Source: Deltaproteobacteria bacterium
Lineage (GTDB): Bacteria > Desulfobacterota > Syntrophobacteria > BM002
DNA length: 6,327 nucleotides
Assembly: GCA_020350905.1 (NCBI GenBank)
Contig: CP070843.1
Coordinates: 404,253 to 410,579, forward strand
Reading direction: 5' to 3'
Of this stretch, positions 6,063 to 6,327 are shown in pieces. Positions within the stretch are counted from its first letter, which is position 1, and every line of letters begins with the position of its first letter. The position numbers were made by a program, and so were the translations under genes. The notes beneath the pieces are model-generated. The model made no database searches, was not told the origin of the DNA, and was given only the letters and a program-made list of their open reading frames with translations.

Positions 6063-6327
6063 TCAATGCTGATTAGACTGATTCTTGTATAAATTGTGAT
6101 TCATTATATAGGCGGCTACCGCTGCTGGGACAAGTTCCTCGATGGACTGACCAGCAAGAATCCGCTGGCGTACCTCTGTTGAAGAGATATGATCGATATT
6201 TTCGCTCAGCCGCAAGGTGTGGATACGGTTTGAGTATTGCCTAATGAGAGGATTTTCTCGCACCTTCAACTTTCCCTCCCGCTCGAAAACCAGCAGTTGA
6301 AAACCAGCAAACATGCGCGCCAGGGCT
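6063..6327 (-). CDS. Nucleotidylyltransferase C-terminus, nicotinate-nucleotide adenylyltransferase (NadD)-like, 5' end cut by window edge
   Basis: The frame is open to the right edge and ends with TGA at 6063, giving 87 complete codons from the end of the protein. A methionine at 6314 is internal to the family fold, so the true start is probably outside the window. The segment ISSTEVRQRILAG, coded from about 6188 downward, is the ISSTxxR motif of the HIGH-type nucleotidylyltransferase superfamily, where it binds the ATP phosphates. It is followed by SIEELVPAAVAAYIMNHNLY, the helix and tail typical of NadD. NadD adenylates nicotinate mononucleotide in NAD synthesis in the cytoplasm. The part before the motif (LLVFEREGKLKVRENP) is not the usual RPG-type NadD segment, so another nucleotidylyltransferase is possible. 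The N-terminal HxGH motif cannot be checked here. It is 161 bp from the next start and is probably unrelated to the glycosyltransferase cluster. Confidence 0.8.
   Translation of the reverse strand, partial: ALARMFAGFQLLVFEREGKLKVRENPLIRQYSNRIHTLRLSENIDHISSTEVRQRILAGQSIEELVPAAVAAYIMNHNLYKNQSNQH

Overview
The window looks like a stretch of chromosome from an uncultured or environmental Gram-negative-type bacterium, roughly 45-50% GC by eye. All five protein genes lie on the minus strand, so they read from the right edge to the left edge. Polytopic GT-C enzymes fused to TPR tails are common in Desulfobacterota, Nitrospirota, the PVC group and candidate phyla. That is only a weak taxonomic hint, and nothing here fixes the phylum. 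I see no tRNA, rRNA, CRISPR array, transposase or phage gene.

Layout in the direction of transcription: (1) 6327-6063, the C-terminal end of a nucleotidylyltransferase, most like NadD, cut by the window edge. (2) 5901-3970, a polytopic GT-C/PMT-like glycosyltransferase with a C-terminal TPR domain. (3) 3829-1565, a second and different GT-C-like membrane protein of the TMTC type, with seven canonical TPRs and two degenerate ones. (4) 1393-707, a soluble GT2 glycosyltransferase of the DPM1/DPG-synthase type. (5) 611 to beyond position 1, a UbiA-superfamily prenyltransferase that closely matches decaprenyl-phosphate phosphoribosyltransferase (DPPR synthase), cut by the left edge.

The intergenic gaps are 95-171 bp, so this is a co-directional cluster rather than a tight operon. 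Plausible promoters lie ahead of genes 2 and 3. A perfect 11-bp inverted repeat sits between genes 2 and 3, and a weak terminator-like hairpin lies between genes 3 and 4.

A working interpretation (inference): genes 2-5 form a lipid-linked sugar module. The UbiA and GT2 enzymes would load a pentose phosphate or a hexose onto a polyprenyl phosphate on the cytoplasmic face. The two GT-C membrane enzymes would then use polyprenyl-phosphate sugars on the periplasmic face, with their TPR tails perhaps binding protein partners or acceptors. The points most worth a second look are the pairing of a DPPR-synthase homologue with two different GT-C-TPR fusions, a recent two-unit duplication in the TPR array, a sharp base-composition change at the catalytic/TPR boundary of gene 2, and the inverted repeat at 3909-3939.
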